A DNA stretch of 64,000 bases from Linyphia triangularis (lineage: Eukaryota; Arthropoda; Arachnida; Araneae; Linyphiidae): positions 96,021,792 to 96,085,791 of the forward strand of contig OZ021724.1 of NCBI GenBank assembly GCA_963978545.1. The letters run 5' to 3'. A program made the translations under genes and the position numbers. The first letter of the stretch is position 1. Every line of letters begins with the position of its first letter. The notes beneath the pieces are model-generated. The model had not been told where the DNA came from, ran no database searches, and saw only the letters and a list, made by a program, of their open reading frames with translations. Shown here in pieces: positions 29,851 to 43,685 of the stretch.

Positions 29851-30508
29851 GACTGAGATTCGACTGCAATTTTTGGACCCCATCGAACATCATTCTGAAT
29901 TTTTTATAGAAATTAGAGAAAAGTGAGTAGATTACGAATCCACTGGTCTGCCGTGGCAAAAATGGCAGAAACTGGTCAAAAATCGACTTTAAATAAGTTG
30001 AACTAAATCCAATTGCCAAATGCGCCATAACTTGCCAAATAATGAGCATTTTTTTTTATTTGGTAACCCTCACTCTTTAATTTTCAATTAAGAAGGTAGC
30101 AGACGATTCCGATATCTGGCGACGGTCTACTTGCATCTATTAAAAGGGAGCCAAGTTGACAAAAAATATTACGTCACTTATGACGTAACTGATGTCGCCA
30201 ATTTGGCTTACTTTTAAAAGATATAAGTTGTCCGAGCCAAAGATCAGAAATCGTTTGCGCTTTTTCTCATTGAAAATCAAAATGAAGTGGGATGCCAGAC
30301 AAATAAGTTTGTTCTATTTTTGGCAAGTTATGACATATTTGGTAATCGGATTTTAGTTCAACTCATTCCAAGTCGATTATTGATCAGTTTCGGCCATTTT
30401 TGCCAGGGCAGACCAGTGGATTCCTAATCTACTCACGTTTCTCCAATTTCTATAAAAAATTCAGGATGATGTTAGATGGGGTCCAAAAATTGCAGTCGCC
30501 TCTCGGAC
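29851..30508. mobile_element. Foldback element (family A), copy 2, complete (658 bp)
   Basis: The whole element is a long imperfect palindrome. The left end GACTGAGATTCGACTGCAAT and the reverse complement of the right end GTCCGAGAGGCGACTGCAAT are matched for some 320 bp towards a centre at about 30170-30190, where TTACGTCACTTATGACGTAA is itself a palindrome. TA flanks both ends (29849-29850, 30509-30510), suggesting a TA target duplication. No coding capacity. TA targeting suggests Tc1/mariner-type mobilisation, but this is an inference. Confidence 0.85.
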
Positions 30509-30510
30509 TA

Positions 30511-31750
30511 TTGTGAAAGGTTTTCACTTATGTCCGTTTCTACCCACAATTCCATTTTGGTACATTTCGCCATCACACCGAAAACTTCCACCAGACAGTC
30601 TGTAAAAGAGTATCTTTCAAATCTGAAAAGGATCATGTCCACTTCTTAGCTGAGCGGTTTATACTATTAAAATGCAAGTTCTTATCAAATGCAGTAACTG
30701 GCACAGAGCCATTGAATTTTTAGACAAACTTCATTAGGACATCACGAAACACAAAAAGCACCTTCTATAATGGAAGTTTATGTATTTCGCTTAAAAGCAT
30801 TAGTTGAATGAAATAAATTATTAGTACGTATAGTAGCATAAGCAAACCTTTTTGTTATAGTTATCACCATTATCCCCATAGTTACTATGAATTTTAATAT
30901 TGAAAAGGAACTTATGAAAACGTACTAAGGAACATAGCTACATTAGAATCATTTTCCACATACAGTCAATACTTTAACTAAATTGATTTTTAGAATTCTA
31001 TTACGATCTTTAAATTTAAATTCATTAAGAAAACAAGAAAGTATATGGTATTATACATTTTGTTTACTTTTAAATTCAATTTTTAAACTGCAGTCAAACA
31101 ATTGTTTTTACGTATTAAACTCAAATCTTTAATGCATACGATATCGAAAAAGTTTATAACTTTGATTCTTTTGAGATCACAGACGATTTTTCTTAACTTT
31201 ATATTTAAATGCACTTCAAATTCTATTATACAAGCACTAAATAAAAATTCAGACAAAAGTAAACTTAAAACACTATTTTTTTTCTTGGTGAGATTTTTCT
31301 AACGACCAACACTTGATTGCGCCCCAAATAGCTCATTAAAATTCTGGCTTCAAACTTCTTTTTTTAAAGGAAGCCCTGTTATTTCATTTACTGCAACTTC
31401 TTGTTTTACTTAGTACAAACTTAATCCTATTTATTTTGAACAAAAAAAAAACACAAGTTAGGCCATTAAATGCTAATCCTGTTACGGAAAAGAAATTTCA
31501 TTACGTTGTTTTATATGCTAATAACCAACTTGTAATCGTGTAGTGAAGATGTTAATGGAGAAACAACCTTACGGAATGTTGTTTTACATGATGTTGTGAA
31601 AGGGCATTATCGATTAAGAATAAAAAAGTTGGTTGAAATTTTATAGAAATAATAACAAGTGAGAAAAGTTTAGAAATTTTCTTAAAGAAGTTTCTTTTAA
31701 TCTGATTTTTGTATCTTTACATTAAAATAAAGTAAAAATTAAGAATATAT
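30511..31750 (-). other. Probable intron DNA, no exon recognised
   Basis: Unique-looking AT-rich DNA with no convincing reading frame or repeat signature. Confidence 0.45.
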
Positions 31751-32690
31751 CCCATAAAAATAAAGTTTTTATTATAAACCCTTTTTTTTATGAATTGCCA
31801 ATTTTTATGTGATATTACAATTTACTGAGCTCGGATTGAGTTTTCATATCACTACGAAGAAAACATCCATTCCAAACTATTTACTAACTTTTTGTTTGCC
31901 CCTAAAACTTGATGGAATACATTGGCATGCACAACGAGTCTGTCGGCCAGGATTCAACTCGATTTGATCAAGGCAAGTAGGTTAATTAGTCCTCCGAAGA
32001 TTTTGCATTGTTAACCTCAATCTTGGAAGGTTTCAGTCATTAACCCTTTGCACTCCAGACCTTTTTCGTGCAAAGGAATCAGCAACTCGAGACATTTTAG
32101 GTTCGGCTGGTGTTTATGGATTTGCTTCATAGAAACTAAACACAGTCATTGGCCTTGCATCGAATTTCCGCATCACACCTAATGGTCCTCTCGTGGTTTG
32201 GCATCCAATCGTGTGGCGCCTGAGAGGCGCCACTGGAGTGCAAAGGGTTAAATATCGCGAAATTGAACATGTTTGAACTTAGCTTGGTATCTGAATCACT
32301 GAATTTGAGTAAAAACTGATAAGTCTGATTTAAGGGAATAAAAGCATATGTTAAAGCGGTCTTTGCGTGACAGTCCCCAAACTGCATAGAAAGTATTATC
32401 ATCGACAGCGAAGGTACATGCCAAGTTTCAGTTTGATTGGATGACGGGAAATAGGTTTATTAGTAATTCGATGCTCCAATAGAAGCATGTGTAAAGACAG
32501 TCTTTTAGTGACAGTGACAGCCCCCGAAACTTGATAGAATGCATTATCATTGAGATCGAATCTATCTGCTAAGTTTCAGCTCGATTGGATGACGGCAAGT
32601 AGGGTAATTAGGCCCCCGTAGATTTTTCAAGCGACAGTACCCTTAAACACAAAATCGACGTTAATAAAAAGGATTTAAAAAGAGTCGCCA
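31751..32690 (+). mobile_element. MITE-1 copy f, with a repeated core and a piggyBac-type insertion
   Basis: Starts near AAACCCTTTTTTTTATGAAT and ends GTTAATAAAAAGGATTTAAA (about 32661-32680). Unlike other copies it has three core modules ending in a GATTGGATGACGG-like word (near 31952-31975, 32430-32447, 32583-32599), so the core is partly tandem here. A 204-bp piggyBac-type element interrupts it at 32044-32247. Confidence 0.6.
32044..32247. mobile_element. piggyBac-type MITE, 204 bp, TTAA target
   Basis: The left end CCCTTTGCACTCCAG and the reverse complement of the right end CCCTTTGCACTCCAG are identical for 15 bp. TTAA lies on both sides (32040-32043, 32248-32251), the hallmark of piggyBac insertion. 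The interior is non-coding; the 88-codon minus-strand frame merely spans it. A GGCGCC-containing hairpin (GTGGCGCCTGAGAGGCGCCAC) precedes the right end. Confidence 0.85.
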
Positions 32691-33225
32691 TTGTATAAAA
32701 ATCTTTCCGCCACGCACACTTCTCAGTTTCACTGAGCAAAACTTATGGGATTTAAAAAATATGAAATTTTGTCCATGTATAGAGAAATATTTGGGGAAAT
32801 GTCTGCATAAAATCTAGAGACGCAAACTTTAGATTTTGAATTATTATTTGTCAAACTGAAATAATTTTTTTTCGTGCATTGTCTTCTTCAGAAATAGCTA
32901 TTAACTGTAGATTCTTTTGGGGCACACCAAAGATACATATATCACAAAAATAGTAACGTCTCCTTTTTTTAAAAAATTTCGATGTCGTTTTGTAGTTATC
33001 AAATATCTAAATTTCGAAAAATTTCATTTTAAACCTTGGGAGATTGATGGGTTTTTCTTATAAGCAGCGGAAAAGTATCGAAAGAATTTTTTTTTAATAA
33101 ATTATACCTTGACATCAACCAGATTATAAGGATTTAATTTAATACATCAGACTTCAGATTGCTAAAATGGCAACGCGGATGTGACTAATTTATATAAGTT
33201 TGTTAAAATGTTGTGAAGACTGTGG
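32691..33225 (-). other. No gene recognised
   Basis: AT-rich. ATGGCAACGCGGATG at about 33167-33181 also occurs near 1798-1812, suggesting a short shared repeat fragment. Confidence 0.4.
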
Positions 33226-33371
<146 letters not shown>

Positions 33372-35140
33372 CTCCCCCCTTATGCTTAAAAGAGAAAATG
33401 AAGTGTTTTCAAATGTAGTATCTTGAATACTAAGAACAGTATGAACATTATGCGTGGCTGCATTATATAAGAGGGGAATTGAAGTGAAAAGTAGGGAGTT
33501 TTGAGAAAAAAAGATGCAGTAGACATTTCACTTAAAAAAATGCAAATGAAAAAAAAAAAAAAAGTAATGGGTACTTTGCAAAGATTATAATTGTTTTAAA
33601 GTAAAAACTGTACAACTGTTTTGTTTTATATAATAGTAATGTTCAAATATTGTTAACATGGTATTTCATAATATACAACAGATATAGTCATAATTTATAC
33701 TGGGACATATTTTTATTTACCGCATAATACAATATCGAGAACTTTAAAATATTGTTTATCAAATAGAATATTTTCACCACTTTAAATTAAGTATTTAAAT
33801 AAACAAACAAATTGAAATTTACTTGTTTAAAGAATATCTAATTTCATTGCAATTTCCAAATTAAATTATGATTATGTAACGAATTTTTTGTATCATTAGA
33901 AATGACGCTATTTAATTCCTTTGATAATTTAATTAAATAACGTAGTAAGATACCCATGCATGACTATAATTATTAATTTACACATATTAAACGATAAGTA
34001 AATTTATATACATAAACGTAGAAAAAGATAAATGTTTTTAATACAAATGAAATTAAACTAATAAATTTTTTGTGTGGCGTAATTTATAATTAAAACAATT
34101 TATTATTTCGAATGAAATATTTATTTAAACGTCCATTTAAAGCTCAAAAGACGACAGTCAAATAAATTAATTAATATTATTTAAGGAAATGAAATTAATC
34201 ATTTATTCTCGTAATACTACTTTGCGTAAACTCAATAATTAAATTAAGTTATTCAAAGGCGTGTTCAATTAATTTGAAAGCCATTTGCGATTTCATTTCA
34301 ATTCAAATAAATAGCACAGTTCAAGCAATTTTATTGGTAGTTATTTCAAAGAATTTAGCAAAATTCATGAACTAAGAATTCTATATTCTTTGAACAGTTG
34401 AAGTTTCTTTAGAATAAGAAGAAGGAGAACGGGTTCAGTACATCGTTTGTGAAAATAAAGTTAACAGTGCTACCTGTTGAGAATTGTAAATTGTCAAGTG
34501 GGGAAGAACATACCATTCTGAGGTATAAATCACAGAAAGAAACCAAACGTTTTAATGTGATTCTAAATGTTTTCAAATCTTTCAAATGCGCTTTCGCAAA
34601 ATCCCTTCTAAGTGACAACACGTTCTTATCCATTGGTCTTTATTCGAGTTTTTTTTAGCTCTTGTGAATTTTAATGCTTTGGTTGCAAAACTTCTGTGGT
34701 ATTGATGGAATACAATACGGGTAAAGAGGGTAGTAAAGAAATGGCTCAGCATTTATTTCTTATATTTTGTAGTGATTGCCAAGACATCTGAGTCTTGAAA
34801 TAATAAACATTATTGTCATAAATTTAAATTTTTCAAGATTTTTTTTTTCCACATCTAAGGCTACTTGATATGCCCGAGATTAAGATCTTATAGTGTTCTA
34901 CCAAGATGAGACGTTTGCTATAGTTAAAAAAAAAAAAAAAAAAAATGCTAAGTATCAAAGCAAAAAATGAATTTGCTGAATCTTGACATGAAAATAACAT
35001 CAATAAAATATAATAAGAGCATAAATAGATTGAGGGCGTATTTTTGTTGCAAAGATTTTTTATTATTATTTATAAAAAATTTCTATTCTGAGTTGAGAAA
35101 TACTGAAATGTGAGGGAGGGTATTCAACAGAATACAAAGG
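33372..35140 (-). other. AT-rich intron DNA, no exon recognised
   Basis: Strongly AT-rich with poly(A) at about 33549-33563 and 34927-34945. The overlapping frames at 34409-34658 on both strands are not convincing. Confidence 0.45.
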
Positions 35141-35482
35141 GTCATTACATAATGTATTTATTCGTTAAGTATTATAATATTTTTTTGTACTAATTCGATA
35201 ATTACAATAATTTTTCGCACTATTTAATAATTTATTTGAAATAATTAATTTATCCATGATAATTTAATAATTTTTGCAAATAATTTGATGATTTTCCATA
35301 GTAATTTTAAAATAATTTATTCACGGTAATTTACTGATTTATAATACTTAAATAATTTACTCACACTAATTTAATTTAAAACAATTTATTTATAATAATT
35401 TATTACTAAGATTTAAATAATTTCTTATAATTAATTCAGAATAATATACTATAATATATTCATAATATTTTATATTAATTTA
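35141..35482. repeat. Degenerate AT-rich AATAATTTATTC-type array, left part
   Basis: Words such as AATAATTTATTC, AATTTAATAATTTTT and ACTAATTTAATTTA recur every 20-40 bp. The same text continues at 36611-36790, so the Helitron-type element between them inserted into this AT-rich array. Confidence 0.55.
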
Positions 35483-36609
<1,127 letters not shown>

Positions 36610-36610
36610 T

Positions 36611-36790
36611 TCGTCATAATTTAGATTAATTTATTCATAATAATTTATTAATTTGTCATAATTTACTTATACTAATTAAATAAATTATAATAATTTATTC
36701 ATAAAAATAAATAATTAATTATAATTTAATCATATATTATTTTATGGTGTATTAAAATTTAAAAGCTTTATCAATTGTAAATATATTTAC
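36611..36790. repeat. Degenerate AT-rich array, right part
   Basis: Continues the AATAATTTATTC-like text found left of the Helitron-type element. Confidence 0.5.
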
Positions 36791-37884
36791 TCTTAATACT
36801 TTCTTCAAAATTTAATAGAAAACAATATAATTTCAAAATTTAATACTTGGTAATTAATAATTGGTTGTAATTATGATCTTTTTCACTTTCCCTTAAGTCA
36901 CCGCAAGAAGCCCATGCCATTCTAAGCTGAAAACAGCTCCTATTCTGTTACTTTGAGTTACCATCAAAATTATTATCCGGTCTTACAAAAGGAAATAATA
37001 ATTTCAAGATAACATATATCACTTGTATAATTTTAAACAGTGATACTTGCATAAGCGGGGTTATATAGACTCTGTAGTTATTTAAGGGGACTTGAAACCC
37101 TTTGTTTTCACAAAAAAATAATAAAAATATAATTTTTTTTTTATTTTTTACTTGTTTATAATCTTTGAAATCTTCTCCTTATACTGGGAAGTTTTTGAGG
37201 TGATCCAAAAACTGCAATTGCAGAAAAACTATATTCTTATGGAGAATTTAGCATTGCTGCAATAGCTCCTTTGATGTTTCGAACGCATTTTTCTCAGTTC
37301 GTGATTTTTGAAATTCCCACCTTTCTCAAAATGCTAAAACTTCAGCAAATGTGAATGAAATGACATGAAATTTTTTTGTGTCATTATTAATATCTATTTG
37401 ACAAAAATAGGAATGGATTTTTGAATAAAATAAAAACTTTTTTTTACAAATTTAAATGCTGAAAAATATCCGTTTTTTACACTTTCTTTTTACCTATTTT
37501 TACCTAGAGGTACAACAATTGTAGTTTTTTTTTTTTTCGAAAACTATTTTATTTATTCTAAATCCGATGCCCAAAAAGTTAGAGTATATTATTGGAACTT
37601 TTTTTTATTTTTTTTTAATCAGGAAAAAATATTAAAAAATGAGAAAGAAGAAAGAATTTGAATTTTTTTTTTTTTTTTTCTTTTTTTTTAAATTTTGAAA
37701 ATTTAGAGTACTATGGGAACTTTTTTTTTAACAAAATTTAGTTTTTAATTAGTAACACTTCCAAATATGTAAAAATTATAATTTTAAAGGCTTAAATAAT
37801 AATAATAAAAAAGTTTGAAGGGTACCAAGCCCCCTTAAACAAATTGCTGAATTCCGTAGAAAAGTAATCCAAGTTTTCACATAT
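36791..37884 (-). other. AT-rich intron DNA, no exon recognised
   Basis: Many T runs (37136-37147, 37527-37538, 37663-37690). The stretch from about 37085 to 37840 opens with AAGGGGACTTGAAACCC and closes with GGGTACCAAGCCCCCTTAAA, a possible imperfect inverted pair, but no coding sequence is seen. Confidence 0.4.
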
Positions 37885-37975
37885 ATAGAAATACAAATTT
37901 TAAGACCAACAACAGGCTCAAGGCCGAACAGGGTTGGTCGAGTAAAAAATATATATGTACACTTATATAGAAATA
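37885..37975 (-). mobile_element. LINE 3-prime terminal fragment (same family as 23845-24322)
   Basis: Read on the minus strand it gives TTTTTTACTCGACCAACCCT, then CTGTTGTTGGTCTTAAAATT, matching the last 90 bp of the LINE-like segment at 23845-24322. No ORF2 remains, so it is a severely 5-prime-truncated copy. Confidence 0.5.
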
Positions 37976-38425
37976 GAGTTAAAAATATAAAAGTTATTCT
38001 AAGAAAACCACTATTACATCGCTACAACTTTTCCATTTATTTCTCTCCGGGAAGGACAACAGGTCTTCCCAACTTCCTTTCATCCATCTGCTCCCAAAAG
38101 ATCAATAAACTTTTATGTCCATCCTCTCTCCCCAGAGAGATAAAAGATGCTCTGTGTCATCCACAAATAGGCGGAAAATAAAAGCCATTCACCTGGTTTT
38201 TGTAATAATTTTTTAATATTTTGGAGTTATTGATGGTAGGCCATGAATTATGTCATCGGACATCACTCTGAAATTCTTATGAAATGTAGAGAAAAACTAG
38301 TTGCTTTGGAATATTTTAATCTATCATACTCATTATTGATGTTAATGGCATGTCAAGTTGGCAACAGTTTTAAAAAGAAGATATTGATAAGCGAGCGGGA
38401 AAAAAAATCAATGGTTCGGCTTCTT

Positions 38426-38856
38426 CAGGGTGGCCACAAAATTTAGGGAAAAAAGTTCCCTAATAATACCCTGATTTCCCTGACAGATTTCTAAAAAATT
38501 CCCTGATTTTAGAGCAAACTTTTTTTCAAATTTCTCCAATTTTCTTACATTTTCCAGATGTCTGGACACCCTGATCAAATACCACATGGATGCTAAAGAG
38601 ATAATATGCAATTTAAAAAAAAAAAATGTGCTGGAAATGAAAAGTTTAAATTATTTCTTAACATTAAACTTCTAATGGCTTACCACTACTAATCTCCAAG
38701 TAAATAGCGCCAAAATATGGATGAACGTGCCTTAAACAATACAAAATTTCCCTGATTTTCATGAAATTTTAAAAAGTTCCCTGATTTTTTCCAGAATCAG
38801 AAAGCTCCCTGACATTTCCCTGATTTCCAGGTTTTCCCGGTTCTGTGGCCACTCTG
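38426..38856. mobile_element. Short element with CAGGGTGGCCAC-type inverted ends
   Basis: The left end CAGGGTGGCCACAAAATT and the reverse complement of the right end CAGAGTGGCCACAGAACC form an inverted repeat. The interior is rich in TTCCCTGATTT words at both ends in opposite senses. A clean target duplication is not visible (TTCTT occurs on both sides), so the superfamily, perhaps hAT, is uncertain. Confidence 0.5.
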
Positions 38857-39289
38857 TTCTTGTTTATAAATGATGGAGGTGTTCTGAAAATAACGCATGT
38901 GTTTATTATTAAATTAAGAATGACTTGGCTGGCGGTTTGTATTTTGATCTTTTCGGTACTATTTCGGAAAAATGAAGTCTGACTTACCTATGGACTCTAA
39001 TACTGCTGGTTTTTTCTACATTCTCCAAAAATTTGAGAATTATTATTCTTTCGTAGCAAAATTTCAATCACCTCTCGAAATTGGTCACTTTGTAATTTTT
39101 TCGCATTTCTATTATAACAAATGAGTGTTTTAAAGTAAGAAACAGAACCCTGCATTAGACAATGTAAATTTCAGTCTAAATCCAACAAGATGAAATGAAA
39201 TTATTTCTAAAGCTAAACCACTTAACTTGTTCAGAAAATTAAAAATTTATCATTATCTTAATATAATCTAGTACTTTTACTCTGAAAAA

Positions 39290-40480
39290 AGAAGAAGCTA
39301 AACCATTTTCAATTCTCGTTTTAAAGTCCCTCTTTTCCCCAGAAAGAAAACATTCTCACAGTTCTCCAGAAAGAGAGAAACAACTTGAAGATACATGGAA
39401 TCGTACTTTTTTTTTAATTATCAAATCTATAATTACACAGATAAAAGTTTTCTAACAATTTTTCAGCTCAATTATACCTTCATGTCAGTTTGTACTTTTT
39501 CCTTTTTTAAAACATCTCAATATCTCCCAATTCATCAACTCTATCGATCAATAAAACTTTATTACTATCCCCCACATAAACAATAAAAGATTATCTCTAT
39601 CTTCTAAATCTCAAAAAACACCTAGAGGATCCCAAAAGGTTTTTTTTTTTTTTCATAGTTTTCACAGTTAGAACTAATCGGTTACATACTTTAAATTATG
39701 CTTTATCTTATTTTTCTATCCATATACATATCCAATTCAAAATCTCAACATCTTCCAAGGCTGGCTGGGCTTCCACCTAAAATCAATGAGCTACAAAAAG
39801 AAGCAATTCTCCCTACATTAAAAAAATTTATAAATAACTAAAGGAAACATAGTTTTTCTATTAAAATTTTCATATTAGTAACATACTATTTTTTTTACAA
39901 CATAAAAAAAAAAATTCCAGACTAACAAGCTTTCCCTACAACCACTTTATTCTTATACTTAATCTTAAGATCAATGAACCTTTATCCTCAACATCTCTTA
40001 AGAAAGAAAATACGTCTCCCATCCTCTACAAGTCAATGAACCCTCTAAAAAAATTTAAACATTCATAAAAAGTCAATAACATATAGAGCTTTTTTACTTT
40101 CCATTTCCTGTTACAACAACAACAAAACCTCTTGGGCCAAACGGTCAACTCATCCACCTTCTTCCAAGATCAATACACTTTCATCTACATCTTCCACTTT
40201 TCAAAGAGAGTATTCTCTCTATCTGATACAAACTAGGCATAACTGAATTTTCCCCACATTACAATATTTGTAAGATATTCTTAACAAACTACATGCACGG
40301 AATTATTTATTCTCTCTTTATTTTTACATCTACGTCACAAACTCCCAGGTTAACAGGTCATTTCATTCACGCTGCATTCCTCTCTTCTTCCTCCAAGATC
40401 AATACACCTTCCTCTCCATCCTCCTCTGCATAAAGTAAAGATCCTCTCACATAGCAGAAGATGCTCCTGAAGAACTAGAT
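39290..40480. repeat. Degenerate repeat array with AAGATCAATGAACC-type units
   Basis: AAGATCAAT or AAAATCAATGAGC-like words recur near 39780, 39968, 40040, 40168 and 40398, each followed by CTTTATC..CATCT and an AAAGAGAGT or AAGAAAG block. Spacings are roughly 100-230 bp. A related unit lies at 38088-38160 (AAAGATCAATAAACTTTTAT). The units are strongly diverged and pyrimidine-rich on the plus strand. Confidence 0.4.
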
Positions 40481-40493
40481 GCAAAAGAGGATG

Positions 40494-40498
<5 letters not shown>

Positions 40499-40561
<63 letters not shown>
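40499..40561. repeat. (GA)n microsatellite
   Basis: About 63 bp of GA repeats; the minus-strand frame encoding LS repeats is an artefact. Confidence 0.97.
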
Positions 40562-40563
<2 letters not shown>

Positions 40564-40757
40564 TGGTCTATCTTACTCATTCCACTTGAAGTGTTATAGG
40601 ATGGCTAAAGGTTATCTGTTAAGTTTAAACATATTAATGTATCAGTATACATCAGAAATTGCGAAATTTAATAAAGAAGAAAATATTTACTTAATAAGAC
40701 TGCCAGACTGTTCGTTATAGACCCTTATAGTCCCTCTACAGACCTTGTAGACTTTAA

Positions 40758-41631
40758 TTTATACACTTCAAATTGCATTTTTTTTTTTTTTTTTTTTTTT
40801 TTCAATTGGTTGGTTCATGCTGAAGTGACGTCTGATGAAAAAAAAGTTTCGAATTAATAAAGTTTAATGTTTGGGGTAGTACTATTTAAACACTGTTTAC
40901 TTTACGAAAAATGAACGTAATTAAAAAAAGAGTTTTGTGTATCATCAAGAACGTTTTAAAGCTACCAAATATAATTAATTTAAGGTTAAAGAAATATTGT
41001 CAGACTTTCCAGCTTTATAGAGCTGATGTTTAATTTATTGGGCCGTAATATCTAAAAAAAAAAAACATTTGCTTTAAAATATATGAATTTTTCACCAAGT
41101 ATAACAACACTAATGAAAGATCAACAACAAAATTTTAAAGGGAAATAACTAATATATTTTTAAGTATTAATTTTTTCATATTTTTTATAAGCTAGTTTAT
41201 AAAAACTTTCTTAAATATAAAAAAAAATCAGCTATTTTTTTTTCCCAACAAGATGTATAGTTGATCTTTTATTAATTTTGTTGTACTTGGTGTAAAAATT
41301 CATTGGTTTAACGGCGATACCTTTTTAGATATAGCAGCCCAATAAATTAAACATCAGCTCTGTTAAGTAGGGACAATCTTGCAATCCGTCTTAATCTAAA
41401 ATAAATTACATCCGGTAACTTTAAAATTATGTTCTTGATGATAATTTAAACACTTTGTTTAAAGACATTGATTTTTTATAAAAGTAAACATTGTTAAAAT
41501 ATCACTACCCAAAACTTTAAACTTATGTATTAACAACTATCCTCGTAATTGTAAGACTTTTTTCTCCAGATATCACTACAGCATGACCCAACCAATTGAG
41601 AAAACAAATTCAAGCAATTTAAAGTGTATAA
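40758..41631. mobile_element. Foldback element (family B), about 874 bp
   Basis: The left end TATACACTTCAAATTGC is inverted at the right end (GCAATTTAAAGTGTATA, 41615-41631). Matching continues inward: CAATTGGTTGGTTCATGCTG against the reverse complement CAATTGGTTGGGTCATGCTG, then ATCATCAAGAAC, AGAGCTGATGTTTAATTTAT and CACCAAGTAYAACAA. The arms are about 400 bp and clearly diverged, so it is older than foldback family A. No coding sequence. Its superfamily is unknown. Confidence 0.7.
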
Positions 41632-41756
41632 TGAATGCTTGGGAGCTTATTAGGATTAATACACCCATGAAATAATGGATTTTTTATTTAAATTTTATCT
41701 TGCTTTCTTTATATGAACTGTATATTTATAGATACTTAGACAAATTTAAAAAAAAA

Positions 41757-42104
<348 letters not shown>

Positions 42105-42861
42105 AAAAAATATATATATATTTAAGATCTATTAACAGTTGTAGTATGACCCCTGTAACAGTTTATTCTGCATCGTTTGCAATTAAAATGTTAAATAAAT
42201 TTATAAAGTGAGTTATGAATTTAACTATAAAACTATAATTAGGTAGTTGAAACTCAGTTAAGTAAATATCATCAAATGAAGAAGTTTTATGCATATATGT
42301 TAAAGATTTAATATCACACATTTGAAGTAAAATTCATTTGTACGCATGGATAAACAAAATCGATATAATGAAGAAATCAATGTTAGGAAAAACTATAGTG
42401 AAAGTGTGACAAAAAAGAAAGAATGAACAAAGAACGAATGACTAATTAATAATATGAAAGATGAGTGTAACTTACAATAAATACCCTACGTTAATAATAT
42501 AAGACTAAAAAATAATCAACTTTTATAAAATTAGGAAGCAAAAATTCAAGAGCTTTGAACAGCTGTAACAGTAAAATATACTCTAATATCTTCTAACAAA
42601 CCACCATAATGCAATCTAGTAAATTTTCATACAAAGCAATCAATTATTTTTTAAATGGATATTTTTTCCGAAAAATATTGGAATAATTTATAGTAACAAG
42701 AAAATTGCAAGCTAGTTATTATTTCTTTAGGAAAACAACTTATTATTTCTTTTAAGTTCATTAGTTCTTTAAGTTTCGTTATTGCATGACGATTAATTTT
42801 AATCGAGTCTTATTGAAAAGAAGAGATAAAAATGTAAAGATGGTGGGACGAGATTGAATAC
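42105..42861 (-). other. Intron DNA downstream of the 42.9-kb exon
   Basis: AT-rich, begins after the GTATTC donor of the exon. No repeat or exon recognised. Confidence 0.5.
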
Positions 42862-42978
42862 CTTGCTTTCGCCATGTAGTGCGCGGTGGAGGATGCGCAG
42901 TAGCCAGGCAGGTAAGTAATATCTGAGATCCAAGCACCACTTCACTGTCACCAGGCTCTTCTACCCATACAGGTGGCA
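42862..42978 (-). CDS. Dscam: Exon of a Dscam-like cell-adhesion gene: first half of an Ig domain
   Basis: On the minus strand, a CTTTTTTTTCAG acceptor precedes 42978 and a CAAG|GTATTC donor follows 42862. The exon is 117 nt and phase 1 at both ends. It encodes PPVWVEEPGDSEVVLGSQIL, then LTCLATAHPPPRTTWRKQ: the A-C strands of an I-set Ig domain, with the B-strand Cys (LTC) and the C-strand Trp (TTW). Its matching F-strand Cys is supplied by the exon at 18556-18765. The PPxW opening and GS...L.C.A...P.P...W.K pattern resemble Dscam Ig domains. Dscam proteins are transmembrane or secreted Ig/FNIII adhesion molecules used in neuronal wiring and, in arthropods, immunity. The flanking exons of the gene were not found. 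Confidence 0.75.
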
Positions 42979-43554
42979 CTGAAAAAAAAGAAATGAATTG
43001 AATTAGTTGTATAAGATTTTTCTAGACGCAACACCTACACGAAGACTGTACTGATCCCAAAAATCATTAAAAATAAAATTCCAAGAGTGAGTTTTACTTC
43101 CGGGAGATAATTGAAAGTGAAAACCACCAAGCATTTGCTTGCAAATGAGTGAGTATCACATGTAAACTCGTTTCTTAAATCACAATTCCATGGGGAATTC
43201 CATCCCCTCACAAGTGCTAATATCGGCTGAGCAACGCAAGCCCTGTTCATTAGTTCGAAAGAGATTAGTAGAGTTATCCACTGTCCAGTTGCAGAAAAAA
43301 AAAAAAAAAAAGACGGATTTTTTTTTAATTAAATAAGTTTATACGCATTAAACATTTTCTTTGGAAACAGAAAGTAAAGAATTTGAAGATTTGCTTAGCT
43401 TTTTATAGCTACTACTGTGTATGGTTTTTACTAACTCTTGTCATTGCAAAATTCTTTATTATTACTAAGTTAAATTATTGAAAATCTTGATTTTTGAGAT
43501 TCTTTACCTGATTTTTTGTTAGAATCCAATTGTCACTAATCGCATACACTTACT
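42979..43554 (-). other. Intron DNA upstream of the 42.9-kb exon
   Basis: Holds poly(A) at about 43292-43310. A 71-codon minus-strand frame at 43035-43250 has no recognisable similarity or splice sites and is not called. Confidence 0.4.
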
Positions 43555-43685
43555 AGCTTGGTTTGTTTGTGTGCTCAATGACCTATTTTTGTGCACAATA
43601 ACGGATAATAAGGTAGGGACCCACAGCTTAACGTGGATTCCGAACCACAACGACATCCATGCCTAACCTAGGATTCGAACCGGCA
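43555..43685 (-). mobile_element. SINE family B, copy 2, 3-prime part (split by Transib)
   Basis: On the minus strand the text runs GTTCGAATCCTAGG (B-box), then GGTTCGGAATCCACGTTAAG and CTACCTTATTATCCGTTATTG, matching the copy at 933-1105. It stops abruptly at 43685. The missing tRNA-like 5-prime part lies at 52688-52740, on the other side of the Transib element, which inserted just before the B-box. Confidence 0.8.

Noticed and set aside
43035..43250. 71-codon minus-strand frame next to the Ig exon
   Set aside because: Not in Ig style, lacks acceptor and donor at its borders, and lies in the upstream intron.
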